From Bacteroidota bacterium (GTDB lineage Bacteria > Bacteroidota > Bacteroidia > Chitinophagales > Chitinophagaceae), in the NCBI GenBank assembly GCA_023429365.1, contig JAEYVW010000230.1, positions 1 to 5,329 of the forward strand: a stretch of 5,329 bases of DNA, read 5' to 3'. Within the stretch, counting starts at the first letter, position 1. Every line of letters starts with the position of its first letter. Below, piece by piece: positions 1 through 5,329 of the stretch. The translations under genes and the position numbers were made by a program. The notes under the pieces were generated by a model that saw nothing but the letters and a program-made list of their open reading frames with translations, was not told the origin of the DNA and did not search any database.

Positions 1-267
1 AGCAACCGGGGCGATTTTAATAATATCGCCACGTTTAAACTTGACAAAAAAGGAAAACCAGGCATCCTCGGATTTCAATCTTCACTGGGAAAAGCACCCA
101 GGAATTTTAATTTCGATCCCAGTGGCAACTACCTATTGGTCGGTAACCAGGACAGCGATGAAATCGTGATCTTTCAACGAAATAAAAAAACAGGCTTGCT
201 TACGGACACACAAAAGCGCATCGCTGTTGGAAAGCCCGTTTGTATAAAGTGGATCTCAAAAAAATAA
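1..267 (+). CDS. Lactonase family protein (6-phosphogluconolactonase-like beta-propeller), C-terminal 88 residues
   Basis: This is the 3' end of a gene whose start lies outside the window. Frame 1 is open from base 1 to a TAA at 265-267. The fragment fits the last blades of the seven-bladed lactonase/YbhE-type propeller family (Pfam Lactonase). It starts with SNRGDFNNIATF (residues 1-12). It then has GKAPRNFNFDPSGNYLLVGN (30-49), which matches the family pattern G-x-x-PRxFxxDPSGxxLLVxNQ, followed by the conserved QDSDEIVIF (50-58). It ends with the typical PVCIKW motif (79-84) that closes the propeller. Family members include E. coli Pgl, which hydrolyses 6-phosphogluconolactone. Many Bacteroidota homologues carry a signal peptide and have unproven substrates; the missing N-terminus prevents deciding between cytoplasmic and periplasmic forms. 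The stop lies 4 bases before the RidA start, which suggests co-transcription. Family assignment is firm; the substrate is not. Confidence 0.88.
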   Translation, partial: SNRGDFNNIATFKLDKKGKPGILGFQSSLGKAPRNFNFDPSGNYLLVGNQDSDEIVIFQRNKKTGLLTDTQKRIAVGKPVCIKWISKK

Positions 268-271
268 TGAT

Positions 272-646
272 ATGGAAATAAAAGCAATCTACCCCTCCGC
301 CAAACCCATGGGTCACTATGCCCCGGCAATTGTACATAACGGACTTGTCTATGTAAGTGGCCAGTTACCACTTGATGCAAATGGTGAAGCGCAACTGGGA
401 AGTATTGAAGAACAGACCACGCTTTGCATGAAGAACCTTGAAAATGTTTTAAAGGCAAGTGGCAGCGATCTCAATCACATTCTGAAAGTAAGTGTGTTCA
501 TTTCCGACATCGGAAACTGGGCAAAATTCAATGATACCTTTGCTCGTATCATGGGAGATCATCGTCCTGCCCGGATAGTGGTGCCCTGCAATGTGCTCAA
601 CCGCGGTTGCGAAATTGAAATTGACTGTATCGCTTCAGTTATATAA
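272..646 (+). CDS. RidA family protein (reactive enamine/imine deaminase, YjgF/YER057c/UK114 fold)
   Basis: The 124-residue length is normal for the family, whose members are trimeric with active sites at subunit interfaces. They hydrolyse enamine/imine intermediates such as 2-aminoacrylate to 2-keto acids plus ammonia. Visible motifs are GHYAPA (14-19, the position of the usual GPYSQA), the core VSGQLPLD (28-35), and the C-terminal signature PARIVV (99-104) followed by EIEIDCIA (114-121). R101 corresponds to the substrate-carboxylate-binding Arg105 of E. coli RidA, and E116 corresponds to Glu120, so the catalytic residues appear intact. Deviations from the archetype are GHY for GPY, LN (109-110) for the conserved LP, and V103 at the position of E. 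coli Cys107. This suggests a divergent RidA subgroup rather than the archetypal clade, so no symbol is given. The ATG at 272 starts 4 bases after the lactonase stop and has no clear Shine-Dalgarno, as is common in Bacteroidota. The next gene, 2 bases downstream, encodes an enzyme that makes RidA substrates, which supports the function. Confidence 0.92.
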   Translation: MEIKAIYPSAKPMGHYAPAIVHNGLVYVSGQLPLDANGEAQLGSIEEQTTLCMKNLENVLKASGSDLNHILKVSVFISDIGNWAKFNDTFARIMGDHRPARIVVPCNVLNRGCEIEIDCIASVI

Positions 647-648
647 AT

Positions 649-1605
649 ATGGAATTTAGTATTGACCGGCATCAAATAGAGCAGGCTCACGAAAGAATAA
701 AACCTTTTATTCACCGCACACCAGTACTGCGTTCGGAATACCTCGATAAGGTTTCAGGTGCAAATCTTTTTTTCAAATGTGAAAATTTCCAGAAGATCGG
801 CGCCTTTAAGATCCGTGGCGCGATGAACGCGGTATTGTCTGTTCCCGTCGACAAACTTTCAAAAGGCGTAGCAACCCATTCTTCCGGCAATCACGCGCAG
901 GCACTGGCCTATGCCGCACGCCATGTGGGTACAAAAGCGATGATCGTGATGCCCGACAATTCTCCTAAAGTGAAAGTAGAAGCGGTACGCGGGTATGGTG
1001 CGGAAATAAGCTTTTGCGAACCTACGCAGCAGGCACGGGAACATACACTGCAGCAAATACTTGACAGAACGGGTGCAGAATTCATCCACCCATACGACGA
1101 CGAGCGGGTCATTGCAGGGCAGGCCAGCGTTGCAAAGGAACTGATCGAAGAAATTTCCGGGCTTGATGCCATCATCGCACCGGTGGGTGGCGGTGGTCTG
1201 CTAAGCGGGACACTGTTGAGCGCACACTATTTCTCGCCTACAACAGCAGTACATGCTGCTGAACCGGAAGGAGCCGCTGACGCAATACTGTCTGTACAGA
1301 CTGGCACCATCGAAGCGGCACCCTATATCGACACCATCGCCGATGGATTGCGCACCAAGCTTGGTGAAAAAACCTTCCCGGTGATCCGCCAACTGGTGAA
1401 ATCTGTATATACCGTCAGCGACGAGGAAATTATATCAGCCATGAAATTGGTTTATGAACGAATGAAGATCATCATCGAGCCCAGCTCGGCTGTAACACTG
1501 GCGCTGGTGTTAAAACACAAAGAGGAATTCTCCGGTAAAAAAGTCGGTATTATATTTAGTGGCGGTAATGTGGACCTGGCAATAGCGGGCAAATGGTTCG
1601 CCTAG
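649..1605 (+). CDS. PLP-dependent threonine/serine dehydratase, serine-racemase-like, no ACT domain
   Basis: This 318-residue fold type II PLP enzyme matches the length of catabolic threonine dehydratases (TdcB) and serine racemases. It lacks the C-terminal ACT-like regulatory domain of biosynthetic IlvA. Expected reactions are L-threonine to 2-oxobutyrate and L-serine to pyruvate plus ammonia, via enamine intermediates; racemisation of serine is possible. The Schiff-base lysine is K54 in GAFKIRGA (51-58). SSGNHAQA (78-85) binds cofactor and substrate; S79 aligns with Ser84, the second catalytic base of eukaryotic serine racemase. The phosphate-binding glycine loop is GGGGLLSG (180-187). SGGNVDL (304-310) places S304 at the pyridine nitrogen. 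EPEGAAD (205-211) matches the divalent-metal site of serine racemase (human Glu210, Ala214, Asp216). The loop HPYDDER (147-153) lacks the serine triplet reported for some animal aspartate racemases. The ATG at 649 follows the RidA stop by 2 bases. The fold and chemistry are secure; the choice between dehydratase and racemase is not settled by sequence. Confidence 0.93.
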   Translation: MEFSIDRHQIEQAHERIKPFIHRTPVLRSEYLDKVSGANLFFKCENFQKIGAFKIRGAMNAVLSVPVDKLSKGVATHSSGNHAQALAYAARHVGTKAMIVMPDNSPKVKVEAVRGYGAEISFCEPTQQAREHTLQQILDRTGAEFIHPYDDERVIAGQASVAKELIEEISGLDAIIAPVGGGGLLSGTLLSAHYFSPTTAVHAAEPEGAADAILSVQTGTIEAAPYIDTIADGLRTKLGEKTFPVIRQLVKSVYTVSDEEIISAMKLVYERMKIIIEPSSAVTLALVLKHKEEFSGKKVGIIFSGGNVDLAIAGKWFA

Positions 1606-1621
1606 TGGCTGATTTCCACTA
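1603..1621. repeat. Perfect 6-bp inverted repeat spanning both convergent stop codons
   Basis: TAGTGG (1603-1608) and CCACTA (1616-1621) are exact reverse complements around a 7-base loop, CTGATTT. The left arm begins with the TAG stop of the dehydratase. The right arm ends with the complement of the TAG stop of trhO. Only 13 bases separate the two coding regions. It could act as a small bidirectional transcript-end hairpin, but neither side is followed by a T-run, so a standard intrinsic terminator is not supported. Part of the symmetry arises because both genes happen to use TAG. Confidence 0.4.
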
Positions 1622-2653
1622 TCGGCTTCGAACTATTCCTTCGACCCTTGCTTTTGCTTTATTAAATACATTCCGCCCCTTGTCAATCCCTTTACGCAGT
1701 TCTTTTTGCTGCTCAACCGGGAGGTGGATGAAATCCTGGCAGCCGGTACTGCAGCAGCCTTCATACTTTTCCTTACACTCTTCACACTGTATAAAAAGCA
1801 GGTGACAGGAATCATTGACGCAGTTCACATGCGTATCAGCAGGTTTACCGCATTGGTGACAACGGGCAATAATCTCGTCCGTGATCCTTTCACCCAGTCT
1901 TTGATCAAATACAAAATTCTTCCCGTGGAACTTATTGGGTAAACCTTTTTCCTTTACCTGGTTGGCATAGTGGATAATTCCACCCTCGAGGTGAAATACA
2001 TTTTTGAAACCGTTGTGCAGCATAAACGCAGAAGCCTTCTCACAACGAATCCCTCCGGTACAATACATGATAATATTGCGGTCTTTGTCTTCCTGCATCA
2101 TATCCACGGCCATGGGTAACTGTTCACGGAATGTATCACTGGGTATTTCGATCGCTTTCTCAAAATGACCCACTTCATATTCATAGTGATTGCGCATGTC
2201 AATCACTACGGTGTTGGGATCATCGGTCAATTGGTTAAACTGCTCGGCATTTACATATTTTCCCCGGTTGGCCATATCAAACGCCGGATCATGTATGCCG
2301 TCGGCAACAATTTTCGGACGAACCTTTATATCCAGTACGTAAAAGGATTTTCCATCATCATCCACCGCGATGTTCAGCCTGAGACCATCGAGCGGTTCAA
2401 TGGCGTATAGATAATTCTTAAACTGCTCAAAATTTGAAGCGGGTAAGCTGATCTGTGCGTTGATGCCTTCATGAGCAACATATATGCGGCCAAGGACACC
2501 CAGTGCAGACAGATCTTTATATAGGGTATTCCGAAATACTTCCGGCTCTTCAACCTTAAAATAACAATAAAATGAGATGGTGGTGCGAGGTGTGGGATCC
2601 TGTTTGATACGCTCCTTTAACTCCTGTCGTGATACACGATTATGTAATGCCAT
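1619..2653 (-). CDS. trhO: tRNA uridine(34) hydroxylase TrhO (YceA/UPF0176 rhodanese family)
   Basis: The 344 residues are close to the 350 of E. coli TrhO (YceA), which makes 5-hydroxyuridine at tRNA wobble position 34 in an oxygen-dependent reaction. The domain order matches the family. An N-terminal alpha/beta domain covers about 25-118, with the signature [13 protein letters not shown] (59-71). A rhodanese domain covers about 130-235, with [16 protein letters not shown] (149-164) and the active-site loop [11 protein letters not shown] (198-208). C198 is the catalytic cysteine and C204 is also conserved. The C-terminal cysteine-rich module covers about 240-306 and runs CHQC (265-268), C278, C283, CEEC (290-293), CC (300-301) and C305; it is probably metal-binding. 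A basic tail follows. The only plausible start is the ATG at 2653. A weak AAGG sits just 3 bases before it, so Shine-Dalgarno pairing is not a strong guide. The gene lies 122 bases downstream of the same-strand DUF5686 gene and has its own candidate promoter and a structured leader. It converges on the dehydratase gene. Confidence 0.95.
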   Translation of the reverse strand: MALHNRVSRQELKERIKQDPTPRTTISFYCYFKVEEPEVFRNTLYKDLSALGVLGRIYVAHEGINAQISLPASNFEQFKNYLYAIEPLDGLRLNIAVDDDGKSFYVLDIKVRPKIVADGIHDPAFDMANRGKYVNAEQFNQLTDDPNTVVIDMRNHYEYEVGHFEKAIEIPSDTFREQLPMAVDMMQEDKDRNIIMYCTGGIRCEKASAFMLHNGFKNVFHLEGGIIHYANQVKEKGLPNKFHGKNFVFDQRLGERITDEIIARCHQCGKPADTHVNCVNDSCHLLFIQCEECKEKYEGCCSTGCQDFIHLPVEQQKELRKGIDKGRNVFNKAKARVEGIVRSR

Positions 2654-2659
2654 ATGCCT

Positions 2660-2729
2660 TGAAATTTGATTCCCGAAAGCCGGGAAAATTATTGGATAAT
2701 TGGTCAGTTGCAGGCTGAACCAAATTTCA
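2660..2729 (-). promoter_or_regulatory. trhO leader: nested inverted repeats immediately before the start codon
   Basis: Two nested perfect inverted repeats sit between the candidate promoter and the trhO ATG. The outer pair is TGAAATTTG (2660-2668) with CAAATTTCA (2721-2729), 9 bp. The inner hairpin is TTCCCG (2670-2675) with CGGGAA (2681-2686), 6 bp around a 5-base loop. In the minus-strand transcript the 3' arm of the outer stem ends directly before AGGCAT-AUG, so pairing would bury the ribosome entry region. The inner hairpin is not followed by a U-run and is a poor terminator candidate. The symmetry is seen directly; a regulatory role is inference. The AAATTT core is self-complementary and AT-rich, so chance remains possible. 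Confidence 0.35.
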
Positions 2730-2732
2730 CCG

Positions 2733-2740
2733 CAAAGTTA
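2733..2740 (-). promoter_or_regulatory. Candidate Bacteroidota -7 promoter box for trhO
   Basis: On the minus strand the sequence reads TAACTTTG, an exact match to the Bacteroidota primary-sigma -7 consensus TAnnTTTG. It lies 80 bases upstream of the trhO start codon and 36 bases after the stop of the DUF5686 gene, which is a sensible position. No clear TTG is visible at the usual -33 distance, so the assignment rests on the -7 box alone. Transcription from here would start around 2726-2729, at the 5' arm of the outer leader repeat. Confidence 0.4.
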
Positions 2741-2775
2741 AGAAATTGTTCGGTGTCTGTTACAGGAAAACGGGT

Positions 2776-5271
2776 TTATTTAAACTGAACCTTCCCTCCT
2801 ATCAAGCCGCCGAAACCCACGCGGACACCGAATTTGTTGCCCAGTCCTGGCTGGTATGCATTGACGAAATCGACGCGGAATAGTTTAAAGATATTTTCAA
2901 GTCCGGCGAACACCTCCACATAGTAGTTGTCTTTATTCACAAAGAAAGTATTGGCTCCGCCCACCAGGTTCCATCTTAATTTGTTGAAAAGCGGAATTTT
3001 ATTTGTCAGCAAGCCGTTGAAATGGTGCTCGGCATGACCAAATGCATAAAACTCTTCAGCATTGCTGTACCTGTAGTAAGGCGCCAGCTGAAAACTATTC
3101 AGGTATTTGATATTGTAAAATGTCTGGTTCCCGTTGAAATGCTGCAGGTCCGGTATCGATACAGATTTGCTATTTAAAAAACCGCCCACTCCCAACCGGT
3201 ATTTGAACTCACCCCCGATTTTAAAATTCATATTGTCGGCCATGGAGAATTTCCATTTGTCGAAATTGATATCAGATCCAAATACATCTTTTATTCCTTT
3301 ATTATATTCTAGCTGGAAAATTGGTTTATTAGACCCCAAGGCCATCTTGCCCCATGGATACTCAATATAACGTTGTCCCGGTTGCCAGGTGAGTGTTACA
3401 CCAACCACAAGGGCCTGGTGCTTTTCAAAACTCATAGTTTCCAGTTCATAGGGATGGTTGGGAAGCAGCTGCCGGTCTTTATCAAAAAAAGTATAGTCCG
3501 TTGTGTTCACTAACGGGATCCTGTCTTCAAAAACTGCGTGAACATTTATTACCAGGCCACTTTCCAGTTTATTATTGTACTCAACACCACTAAACCAGTT
3601 TTCATACAATTTCATGTAGTTCCGCTTTCCAAGTAAAGTGTAAGCAGCGTTGGTAAGCGGGTTAATGGGATTGTCGTGGTTAAACTGCGAAACTCTTTTT
3701 CCTCCGGATAACTTCAGGTAACGGTTCCGGTAACCGTATTTCTTCGGCCTGATCACAAAGTCTGCAAAAGAATTCAGGTGAGAATTGCTGAAACCATATC
3801 TCGTATTCCAGTCAAGCTGGTAATTGTATTTGCCTTTATGATTTAAGTAGTAGTATGTCTGTTCCAGGTTAAGTGATAATCCTTCTACTGTATTGTATTC
3901 AACCTGCGGAAGCATCGGCTTCATACTCCAGGTGAGTGTTCCGTTCTTTCCATACCAATTATGCCGTTGGCCCGACCAGACAAATCCCTTGATGGTGATC
4001 GGCTTTTGGCTGCGTTGCAGTGAATCACGGTATGCTTTTGAGCCCATGGAATCACGCTTGACCTGGGAGATACTGTCTTTGAAAACAAAATCTCTTTTCT
4101 CATCATTCTCGAGCGCGACCGGCCTCGTACTGTTCCAATATGTACTGTCCTTTTTATTGAAAGCCGTATCATACTTCATGACCGTGCGTCCAAAATGCTT
4201 TTTCTCGAAACCGGGGTTGATATCGTAATCGTTATAAACATTTACAAAATTGCCAGTAATATGAAAACCAAATTGCTTCGCCGCCACGTATAAAACCTGG
4301 CTTTTTGTCCTCCAGATATCAGGAACTACAGCCGAATGCAATTGGGTGATGCGTAAAGTATCGATCAACTCAAGTTGGTTTTCCCTTGTAGTCAGCAGGT
4401 CCGTACTAAAAATTCGCCAGTCATTTTCCGTGATCTGGATTGTGCCGCTGAATAAAGGCTCATTCTTTCGCCTCGGCGTCACCGTGATGGTATTGATCAT
4501 CTCACCATCTTCAACAAAACTTCCCTCGTATTTGAAACGGTAATAATTCAAAGCGCCATCAGCAATAGGTGAGATAAATCCGCGGGGGTTGAGATTGTTA
4601 TCGAATACCGAAACATTGTTCTGGTAAAAATTAATGAAGAAAGGAAAACTAAGTCCGTATCCGCCACCGCTCTCACGGGAAGAGATCACATGTAGTTTGA
4701 TATTATTGGGCTTGGCATAATCAACACGGGTAACTGATTCAGATAAAAACAAGATACCCTTACCCAGGGAGTCCAGTCCATCATTAGCATCCCGCTCGAT
4801 CTTCTTTCCAAAAAGTTTTTCGGGCATACCGGCCGAGCGGAGCAAACCTTTGATATATACATTTACGGTAAAGGAATCAACCTGCTCGTTATAATAGTTT
4901 CTTTTCCTGATCGCGTTGCGGATGATTTCATAAGCGGGATCCTCCCCTTTTTTCACTACCACCTCTGAAAGAGTCAGCTCCTGGATGGATAAACTAAAAT
5001 CGAGAATCTGCTCAGCGTTACCAACACTGACTGATTTTTCCTGCCGGCTATAGCCCACGTACCGGGCTACCAGTACGTAATCACCCGGGCTCAGGTTGAT
5101 AGTATACTTACCGGCACCGTTAGCGGTTGCGCCTTTGTTTGTGCCCTTAACACTCACAGAGGCATAAGGCAGCGGAACGCCTTTATCATCGGTAATGGTG
5201 CCGGAAATTTTCCCGGCGAAACTGTACTGTGTAAGAAAAATTAGAGCAGACAGGAGTAGCGTTGGTTTCAT
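2776..5271 (-). CDS. Outer-membrane protein with carboxypeptidase-regulatory-like domain and DUF5686
   Basis: This is an 831-residue exported protein. Residues 1-19 form a signal peptide, with hydrophobic core LLLSALIFLTQ and likely cleavage after SFA; there is no lipobox cysteine. A CarboxypepD_reg-like beta-sandwich follows at about 20-106: GKISGTITDDKG, then PLPYASVSVKGTNKGA, GKYTINLSPGDY and VGYSRQ. The linker LSEVVVKKGEDPAYEIIRNA (101-120) leads into DUF5686, which fills the rest. That region holds a charged, Asp-rich stretch (about 365-425) and then alternating aromatic/polar strands to the end, with a terminal KVQF-K, as expected of an outer-membrane beta-barrel. No cysteine occurs anywhere in the protein. 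There is no TonB plug domain or TonB box, so it should not be called a TonB-dependent receptor despite the shared N-terminal domain. The family is widespread in Bacteroidota and I know of no established biochemical role; envelope transport or assembly is a guess. The ATG at 5271 is chosen because it directly begins the signal peptide. The gene ends 122 bases before trhO on the same strand. Confidence 0.9.
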   Translation of the reverse strand: MKPTLLLSALIFLTQYSFAGKISGTITDDKGVPLPYASVSVKGTNKGATANGAGKYTINLSPGDYVLVARYVGYSRQEKSVSVGNAEQILDFSLSIQELTLSEVVVKKGEDPAYEIIRNAIRKRNYYNEQVDSFTVNVYIKGLLRSAGMPEKLFGKKIERDANDGLDSLGKGILFLSESVTRVDYAKPNNIKLHVISSRESGGGYGLSFPFFINFYQNNVSVFDNNLNPRGFISPIADGALNYYRFKYEGSFVEDGEMINTITVTPRRKNEPLFSGTIQITENDWRIFSTDLLTTRENQLELIDTLRITQLHSAVVPDIWRTKSQVLYVAAKQFGFHITGNFVNVYNDYDINPGFEKKHFGRTVMKYDTAFNKKDSTYWNSTRPVALENDEKRDFVFKDSISQVKRDSMGSKAYRDSLQRSQKPITIKGFVWSGQRHNWYGKNGTLTWSMKPMLPQVEYNTVEGLSLNLEQTYYYLNHKGKYNYQLDWNTRYGFSNSHLNSFADFVIRPKKYGYRNRYLKLSGGKRVSQFNHDNPINPLTNAAYTLLGKRNYMKLYENWFSGVEYNNKLESGLVINVHAVFEDRIPLVNTTDYTFFDKDRQLLPNHPYELETMSFEKHQALVVGVTLTWQPGQRYIEYPWGKMALGSNKPIFQLEYNKGIKDVFGSDINFDKWKFSMADNMNFKIGGEFKYRLGVGGFLNSKSVSIPDLQHFNGNQTFYNIKYLNSFQLAPYYRYSNAEEFYAFGHAEHHFNGLLTNKIPLFNKLRWNLVGGANTFFVNKDNYYVEVFAGLENIFKLFRVDFVNAYQPGLGNKFGVRVGFGGLIGGKVQFK

Positions 5272-5277
5272 ATCAAA

Positions 5278-5315
5278 TTTCTGTAACGAATGTAGTCCCT
5301 GCGATGTTACAGAAA
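5278..5315. repeat. Perfect 10-bp inverted repeat upstream of the DUF5686 gene (candidate operator or leader hairpin)
   Basis: TTTCTGTAAC (5278-5287) and GTTACAGAAA (5306-5315) are exact reverse complements separated by 18 bases. The nearer arm ends 6 bases before the ATG of the DUF5686 gene. Neither strand has a T-run after the repeat, so it is not a standard terminator. The arm spacing, about two helical turns centre to centre (28 bp, closer to 2.7 turns), fits either a two-site operator or a looped leader hairpin. A near-consensus -7 box, TACATTCG on the minus strand (5287-5294, one mismatch to TAnnTTTG), lies between and partly within the arms. The repeat is certain; its role is inference. 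Confidence 0.55.
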
Positions 5316-5329
5316 CGTGAAAGTATAGT

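Noticed and set aside
174..458. Minus-strand open frame of 94 codons opposite the lactonase end and RidA start
   Set aside because: It overlaps two well-supported coding regions and has no motif or signal.
859..1175. Minus-strand open frames opposite the PLP dehydratase (also 1201-1392)
   Set aside because: The sense frame carries every catalytic motif of the enzyme, and the antisense products resemble nothing I recognise.
1706..1942. Plus-strand open frames inside the trhO gene (also 1593-1805 and 2165-2410)
   Set aside because: They lie antisense to a complete, motif-rich trhO gene, have no recognisable domains or start context, and read as shadow frames.
1619..2653. Simple thiosulfate sulfurtransferase reading of the rhodanese protein
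   Set aside because: The length, N-terminal domain, [11 protein letters not shown] loop and C-terminal cysteine module together match the TrhO/UPF0176 family, not stand-alone sulfurtransferases.
2670..2686. Hairpin TTCCCG-N5-CGGGAA as a terminator of the DUF5686 transcript
   Set aside because: It lies about 90 bases past the stop codon, has a short stem and no following U-run on either strand, and sits beyond a candidate trhO promoter; a leader element fits better.
2758..2765. TGTTACAG here matches the right arm TGTTACAG of the repeat upstream of the DUF5686 gene (5305-5312), suggesting a shared regulator site
   Set aside because: The match is only 8 bases, has no paired second arm here, and sits at a different distance from the candidate -7 box; chance is a sufficient explanation without a genome-wide motif search.
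3893..4228. Plus-strand open frame of 111 codons within the DUF5686 gene, with a minus-strand frame at 3921-4172
   Set aside because: Both overlap an intact long gene whose frame is continuous through the region; their composition shows no family signature.
2776..5271. Possible TonB-dependent receptor (SusC-like)
   Set aside because: The N-terminal carboxypeptidase-regulatory-like domain is shared with SusC proteins, but no plug domain or TonB box follows; the sequence runs straight into DUF5686.

Overview
The window looks like an ordinary chromosomal stretch from a member of the Bacteroidota, plausibly the Chitinophagaceae. The best evidence is the 831-residue outer-membrane protein with a carboxypeptidase-regulatory-like domain followed by DUF5686, an architecture typical of that phylum. 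Start codons also lack strong Shine-Dalgarno sequences, and there is a TAnnTTTG-type -7 box ahead of trhO. The genus assignment is inference. No RNA genes, CRISPR arrays, insertion sequences or phage genes were seen.

Layout. Bases 1-1605 hold a tight plus-strand gene string: the 3' end of a lactonase-family beta-propeller gene (1-267, start outside the window), a RidA-family enamine/imine deaminase (272-646), and a PLP-dependent threonine/serine dehydratase of the serine-racemase-like fold type II group (649-1605). The gaps are 4 and 2 bases, so one transcript is likely. The two stop codons at the convergent junction (1603-1621) lie inside a small perfect inverted repeat. Bases 1619-5271 hold two minus-strand genes: the DUF5686 outer-membrane protein (5271-2776), then trhO, a rhodanese-fold tRNA U34 hydroxylase (2653-1619). 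A 122-base gap between them carries a candidate promoter and leader structures. The last 58 bases, upstream of the DUF5686 gene, carry a perfect 10-bp inverted repeat.

How the genes work together. The clearest link is between the dehydratase and RidA. Threonine/serine dehydration releases reactive enamine/imine intermediates (2-aminoacrylate, 2-aminocrotonate), and RidA hydrolyses these to 2-keto acids. The gene pair therefore encodes a producer and its detoxifier. The lactonase may only be a transcriptional neighbour. TrhO (tRNA wobble modification) and the DUF5686 protein (outer membrane, role unclear) have no evident functional link to the plus-strand genes.

I found no convincing new multi-gene system. 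The points most worth following are the inverted repeat before the DUF5686 gene, the possible start-site-occluding leader of trhO, and the racemase-like metal site in the dehydratase.
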